Shown here in pieces: positions 58,866-64,000 of a DNA stretch of 64,000 bases. The notes beneath the pieces were generated by a model. The model saw only the letters and a list, made by a program, of their open reading frames with translations, ran no database searches and was not told the origin of the DNA. The position numbers and the translations under genes are program-made. The first letter of the stretch is position 1. Each line of letters opens with the position of its first letter. The stretch comes from Amphibalanus amphitrite (taxonomy: Eukaryota > Arthropoda > Thecostraca > Balanomorpha > Balanidae), in the NCBI RefSeq assembly GCF_019059575.1, contig NW_024882875.1, positions 113,574-177,573 on the forward strand, read 5' to 3'.

Positions 58866-59810
58866 CCCTCGCCCATGTAGGGGGGGGGGGGTTGGTGCAA
58901 CCCCCCCCCCCGAGGTTTTTCGGAAATAGTGCAAAAACGGCGGCGCGCAGCGCCGCCAAATTTTGGGTACCTTATGAGGCAAACCTTGCGCATCTTTTGA
59001 TAAAAAAAATTTGACCGGGTCATGTCAGGTCACGGAGTTATGACGTCACAAAGGGAACAGCCTCCGGCCGGATTTTCACAAACTGAGTGCCAACGCCCGA
59101 GGTTTCCTGCCGGTGGTACGGACATCGGTTGATGGATCGTGATGAAACTTCCCATGCATGTTGGGGCAAGTATTGGCTATCATATGGTATAAGAAACTTG
59201 ACCGGGTCAGGTCAGGTCACGGAGCTATGACGTCACAAGAGGAACAGCGTCCGGTACTATTTTTGAAAAACGCCCGAACCACTATTTTGCTAATTCTTGT
59301 CACCTCAATGGGAATATGCAGCAATATTAGCTTCTATAGGGAGCAAATGGACCTTCCAAATCCAAAAATACAATAAGATTTCAAAAATTTAAATTTTGAT
59401 TTTTCGAATTTCTGCCGCCGACTGTGACCTTGCCGACTTCCGGCGCTCCCAACGCGCCATTTTTAGAGCTAGTGAAACGAAATACATACCAAACGATAGA
59501 GAATTGATCAAGGAACACGATAGTGAAGGTTTCAAGTCGATATCTCCCACCGTTTTGCCGCAATCGCCGCGGAAAGTTGAAAAGTCTATTTTTCCGAAAA
59601 TTTGACCTTTGACCGGTCAAAAGTAGGTCAAATGTTGACCTAGGACCAAAAAATATACCACCAATCGCGAGATCTCGGCGAGAGCAATCCGTTGGTCTTT
59701 TCCGCTAAGCTCTACGACGCTCCGTTTTCAAACGCCAAGGGGGGGTCGCACCAACCCCCCCCCCCTGCATGGGCGAAGGTGGCAGATCGCCGTTTACGGG
59801 CGAGGGTTAA
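58862..59810 (+). mobile_element. TTAA element, TTGGTGCAA-hairpin subfamily
   Basis: TTAACCCTCGCCCATGTAGG ... ACGGGCGAGGGTTAA; 949 bp. Hairpin core GGGG-TTGGTGCAA-CCCC, followed by a perfect GGCGGCGC-GCA-GCGCCGCC second hairpin at about 58937. Confidence 0.85.
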
Positions 59811-60489
59811 GACATTTTTCGCGACAGTTTCGTCCCAGCATAGCAAGCGACCGAAATGATGAAAAATAAACTTTTCGGGAAGCGGGACAGCAAAAACAAC
59901 ACGAGACAGTGATTTTAGTTCATATTTGTCCGGTCATAACGCAGGCATTTTAAAGGTTCTTGGGGTTCTTGTACCTATTTTGCTTGTATTTTGCTTTAAC
60001 AATTGAGCCTCAGCGCTGGTGGTGCTGACCGGAGTGCTTGTTCAGATCTTCGGGTAACTTCTGTATTCGTATTGTGCACTACCCTACCTACGTTAGAATC
60101 TTTTTTTAGAGTAACTTTCGTTTTTTTAATGCCCATTGCGCGATTCTAGTGCCCTGGAAGCTTCAGTCGGTGACCTCTTGGTACATGGGTTTGTGGTAGA
60201 TAAGTACCTACCTACAAACTATCTACGTCCTACGAATCGCATGAAGTTTGTGCGAACTTGTAACATATTCGATCACCATAAGCGCCTAATGTTTAGTGTA
60301 GCCCATCAGCATTGTTAATAATAAAAATACCTGGCACATAAATGTGGTTATCTGTATGTATGTACATATACCTATAGCATAAAGACCGCAACATATGCTA
60401 AACCAGGCCAAACCAAGCTAGTAACCAAGCCTCCAGCGCTGGCGGTGGTCAGACTATCGTTACTGACCTGTTGGTGGTAGCAGTGGAGG
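59811..60489. other. upstream region of the coiled-coil gene
   Basis: AT-rich sequence without a recognised gene, with an abrupt rise in GC at about 60430. No promoter motif is claimed. Confidence 0.35.
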
Positions 60490-61893
60490 ATGGAGCAAGC
60501 TGCCGGCCGCACTGTCACCAGGGTAGGCCCGCGCACCGCCGCTGCTGCCGCCGTGCGCCAGACGTTCCAGGAGGCCCGCCGGCAGTTCACCGTCCTGCTG
60601 AAGCGCTCCTCGAGCTCCCGACCGCTTCTGGTCGCCGCCTTTCAGCAGCTGGAGGCCTGTATAGCCGCCAGCGAGCGGCTGGAGGAGAGGCAGTGGCGCG
60701 CTCTGCGTGGCCGACTCGCCAGCCGCTGGCGCAGCCGCAGCGAGGCCGCCTGCCGTCCGCGCCTGGCGCAGCTGGCCAGTCGGCGGCGGCTGCTGGCCGA
60801 CCAGCAGAGGCAGCTGGACGGCCTGCTGGCGGAGGCGCGCCGGCAGCTGCAGCTGGCCGCGGCGCCGCCGACCGACCTGCCGAGCCGGCTGCTGAGGAAG
60901 TGGGAACGGCTGCGGCTGGCCGACCGTGACAGCGAGGACGCCGAGCCGGCGGCCGGGGACGCGGCCGCCGCGCCACCGCCGCCGCCGCCGGCCGCCGCCG
61001 TCAAACCGTGGCTGATCGAGGGTCTGAGCCTGGAGGAGGCGTGTGACAAGCGCCGCCTGCTGGAGCGCCTGCGGCAGCTGGAGACGGAGACGGCGCAGCT
61101 GGCGGAGCGGCGCGACACTCAGTACCGGCCCGTCACCGACTACAGCCACTGCCTGCGCAAGTACTTCAGCTGCGTCCAGAAGAGCAAACACAGCACCAAC
61201 GAGCTTATGAAGGTGGGCCGCTGCTATGTGTTCTACACCGTGAGCTGAGAATGAGAGTAAAGTAAGGCTTAATTATTGGTAATGAATGTTTACAGTTTGG
61301 ATGTAACGCCATTGAACATTAACGAGTTTATTCCTCAGACCCGTGCCAGTCTGCGGCTGCACGCCGCTTGGGTGCGGGACCACCACTGCCGACTGGCCCG
61401 GGAGCGGCGCCGCCGGAGCGACGCGCCGCCGCCGCCCCAGGCTGACCCCACGCAGGTGACGGGCGAGCTGCAGCACTACGATCAGCAGTGGCAGGAGGGC
61501 ATCGAGGTGGAGACGACGGCGGCCGGCGCCGGCGTGGGCGCGGCGTCTGTGGCGCGCGGCGCGCCGCCCCTGGCCGAGCGGCTGCTCTACAGCCGGCTGG
61601 ACGCGGCCGAGAGCCGCGCGCTGGTCACAGAGGCGGCCGAGCGCGGCGCCTGGTGCCAGGTGGAGTTTGCGCTGGCGCACGACCGGCTGACGCTGACGGC
61701 CGACTGCGTGGTGGCCATGTTCGTGTGCTGCCGGTGCCGCGGCCGCTGCTCGTGCCAGTGGACGCGGCTGGCGCTGGCCGCTCAGAGGAGGGTGCCAGAG
61801 AGGCCGGCACGCACGCGCGGCTGGGGATGGAGGAAACTGCGCATGGCCACCCAGTTGATCAGGCTGCTGCATAGCACCAAGGCGGAGGGCTAG
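60490..61893 (+). CDS. unrecognised coiled-coil protein, two exons
   Basis: I do not recognise the family. Exon 1 is 60490-61212 and exon 2 61339-61893. The AAG|GTGGGC donor and TTCCTCAG acceptor join in phase 0, giving 425 residues; a short upstream exon cannot be excluded. Residues 20-150 are Arg/Leu/Ala/Gln-rich with long helix-forming stretches (LLKRSSSSRPLLVAAFQQLE, RRLLADQQRQLDGLLAEARR), followed by a short Ala/Pro linker, a second helical stretch (CDKRRLLERLRQLETETAQL) and the cleaner block PVTDYSHCLRKYFSCVQKSK. Exon 2 ends with a cysteine cluster in VVAMFVCCRCRGRCSCQW. Third codon positions are nearly all G or C. The minus strand is also open over long stretches, but the splice junction, ATG context and downstream AATAAA favour plus. 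Confidence 0.72.
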
Positions 61894-62111
61894 ACCGCGC
61901 ATGGAATGGACGGTCGGATGATCAAAGGTCCAGCTCCAGATAATACCGCTGGCATCCGTGCGGTAGGGATGTTATGAACTATGATTATACGGTATATATC
62001 GTGCTGTCTCGGGCGAGGATAAATGTTTACTTTCGAAATCTAAGCTGCGTTGCGGCATTGACGGTGGTGTGCGGTGTGTATGCCGCATTCTTAGTAAAAT
62101 GCGACCACTAA

Positions 62112-62117
62112 AATAAA
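62112..62117 (+). terminator. probable polyadenylation signal of the coiled-coil gene
   Basis: AATAAA about 220 bp after the stop codon. Confidence 0.55.
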
Positions 62118-62269
62118 GACACTTTACCGCAATATATAATCTGTTTTTAATGAAAAACAATGCACATTTTCAATGTCAATTGCTCTTATCAGAAGAAATT
62201 AAGATTTACATAGCTAAGTTTTTTTTATTGATGGAGTTAAGTGCTTGTGCGAGGAACATTGTAATAGTT

Positions 62270-63352
62270 ATTTGAAAATATATAAGCATGACCTATCCTC
62301 GATATTGAATAAAACAAAGTGCCGAAAAATGTAATTTATTGACAGAAAATATGTGATATTTCGGCCACTGGCCTTTGTGAACATATATAACAAGATAAAC
62401 AATAGTTTCGTTTTCGCCGCTCGCGTTCCAACTGCCTCTACAAAATTACGTACATCAGTTCGTGACAAAATCGATATCGTACCACTGTACAAGTATTATA
62501 ATTCCGTTGAAAGGTGAAAACTCTATCTATGAGTACACAGGTTTAGATACACCTACCGGCCAATAACAATACCTATAATCAGGTTTAGATACCTTCATAA
62601 AGCTAGAAAATCATGACAAAGGCTTTAGACCGAAAGAAAGTAAGGACAGTTTAAGACGAAATTATCCTAACATCTGTGAAGACCGCGTGTGGAAGGTGAG
62701 TCTATACAAATCAAATGAAAACAAGCACATCAATAAACAATCCAAATCACTAATACATATCTCAAAGGAGTTCGCACAACACATATACACACATGTAGGT
62801 ACAATGTACATACATATAATTTCACAGGATAGGCCATGACGAATCGTTACTGTTTAGACGTGGGCGGTGGTTCCTGATCATCAAAGACTCGGCTATTTTT
62901 CGATCCGGGTGGTCCTTAGACCTGTACATGACTTTCACAGTGAGAGGTACTTTGCCATCTACTGAGATATTAGAGTGGGAGGCCTGGAAATGCTCTCCCA
63001 TGGGAGTATCTGGAGTTCTATTTTTGAGGTCACGTACATGCTCGTTGAAGCGCAGTCGCAGGGGGCGCTTCGTTTCACCTATGTACACACAGTCATGTCC
63101 ATCCTGGCGACAAAGTTCACATCGAATTTCATATACAACATTTTTCTGTGTACAATCCCCCATGAACCCAGTTGAACATGTGTGGCATCTCCTAGTCCTA
63201 CCCCCCGGACAGGCTGGCTTCGACATAGCGGATCGTACTAGTTTGTTTTTTATTTTTTCCTTGTTTTGCCACGCCACCCGTATGTCTAAGCCTGATCTTT
63301 TGACCTTACTTTTAATCTTGCACAGCAGCTCCTCGTCTATGTATGGTAGACA
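62270..63352 (-). mobile_element. Penelope-like element, 3' part with GIY-YIG domain
   Basis: The minus strand holds an open frame from about 63349 to 62822 with LPYIDEELLCKIKSKVKRSG, then CHTCSTGFMGDC, then the GIY-YIG nuclease core VVYEIRCELC and CVYIGETKR, RLRFNEH and MGEHF. This is the C-terminal nuclease of Penelope-like reverse transcriptases. Downstream a 3' flank ends in GGCCAGTGGCCGAAATATCAC near 62355, like Penelope terminal sequences. The reverse transcriptase domain is absent. Confidence 0.82.
62822..63349 (-). CDS. GIY-YIG endonuclease segment of a Penelope-like element (partial)
   Basis: Open to the stop at 62822 without interruption. Numbered from the first codon at 63274 or the GTG before it, the YIG motif is at residues 65-67, with the conserved His near 80 and the catalytic-type Glu near 95. 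It lacks an N-terminus, so it is a fragment of a larger protein that is not encoded here. Confidence 0.75.
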   Translation of the reverse strand, partial: LPYIDEELLCKIKSKVKRSGLDIRVAWQNKEKIKNKLVRSAMSKPACPGGRTRRCHTCSTGFMGDCTQKNVVYEIRCELCRQDGHDCVYIGETKRPLRLRFNEHVRDLKNRTPDTPMGEHFQASHSNISVDGKVPLTVKVMYRSKDHPDRKIAESLMIRNHRPRLNSNDSSWPIL

Positions 63353-64000
63353 ACAAAATGGGTACCCTAATCACATTCTACGAAGGCTTCTGCGAGAGGC
63401 GAGAGCACAGAGAAGACCTTCGGCTGATGGGCATCAGCGCCGAGCGCAGTTTGACGGGTTCCTTTGTCTACCATACATAGACGAGGAGCTGCTGTGCAAG
63501 ATTAAAAGTAAGGTCAAAAGATCAGGCTTAGACATACGGGTGGCGTGGCAAAACAAGGAAAAAAAAAAAACAAACTAGTACGATCCGCTATGTCGAAGCC
63601 AGCCTGTCCGGGGGGTAGGAGATGCCACACATGTTCAACTGGGTTCATGGGGGATTGTACACAGAAAAATGTTGTATATGAAATTCGATGTGAACTTTGT
63701 CGCCAGGATGGACATGACTGTGTGTACATAGGTGAAACGAAGCGCCCCCTGCGACTGCGCTTCAACGAGCATGTAGGTACGTGACCTCAAAAATAGAACT
63801 CCAGATACTCCCATGGGAGAGCATTCCAGGCCTCCCACTCTAATATTTCAGTAGATGGCAAAGTACCTCTCACTGTGAAAGTCATGTACAGGTCTAAGGA
63901 CCACCCGGATCGAAAAATAGCCGAGTCTTTGATGATCAGGAACCACCGCCCACGTCTAAACAGTAACGACTCGTCATGGCCTATCCTGTGAAATTATATG
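63353..64000 (+). pseudogene. second Penelope-like element end, inverted, frameshifted, cut by the window edge
   Basis: 63465-64000 is the near-exact reverse complement of 62803-63352. It begins with extra upstream coding (NGYPNHILRRLLREARAQ) at about 63356, then repeats the same protein region. Three lesions break it: a changed A-run at about 63562, a GGTA insertion at about 63776 and a missing T at about 63824. Confidence 0.8.

Noticed and set aside
60460-61902. Large minus-strand frames over the coiled-coil gene
   Set aside because: High GC removes stops on the opposite strand; splice sites, start context and AATAAA support the plus strand.

Overview
This window is animal nuclear DNA. It holds intron-containing genes with GT-AG junctions, tRNA-derived SINEs, many classes of DNA transposon, a non-LTR retrotransposon and Penelope-like elements. 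Degenerate TTAGG-like repeats near 33.5 kb and the extremely GC-rich exons fit an arthropod, perhaps a crustacean. A barnacle is only a guess.

Four genes can be supported. (1) 1718-4687 (+) is an insulin-degrading enzyme (M16A metalloprotease) read as one uninterrupted coding exon. (2) 9122-17467 (+) is a 12-exon KANSL3 homologue, the pseudo-alpha/beta-hydrolase subunit of the NSL histone acetyltransferase complex. I resolved exon phases throughout; the model gives about 904 residues. (3) 27515-23896 (-) is a 6-exon ribose-5-phosphate isomerase A of about 234 residues. (4) 60490-61893 (+) is a two-exon coiled-coil protein of about 425 residues that I do not recognise. The genes have unrelated jobs (protein degradation, chromatin, pentose phosphate pathway, unknown) and nothing suggests they act together.

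Most of the rest is transposon DNA. From about 8 to 60 kb there are at least ten copies, often nested, of short elements bounded by TTAA. They begin TTAACCC(G/T)CGC, carry G-run/C-run hairpins in their termini, and are filled with AGGTCA half-sites that run forward in the left half and as TGACCT in the right half. Intact TTAA-bounded copies sit at 10249-11445, 28676-29586, 37531-39633, 39867-43432 (holding two more), 47254-48265, 48262-49305, 56440-57614 and 58862-59810. Partial copies sit at 8142-8345, 36310-36713, 37255-37312 and 57850-58865. A 3.5 kb relative with about 0.65 kb inverted repeats (27618-31120) lies just upstream of the ribose-5-phosphate isomerase start exon. No transposase for them is present. 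They are the best candidate here for an undescribed system.

Other mobile DNA includes a hAT-type MITE family rich in CTCCGA with an 8-bp target duplication, several TA-flanked Tc1/mariner or pogo-like families, TTAAAGG-type piggyBac-like MITEs, a decayed mariner transposase, a 5'-truncated non-LTR element with RNase H, and two near-identical Penelope-like ends forming a palindrome at 62.8-64 kb. Stretches not listed as a gene or element showed no gene I could support.
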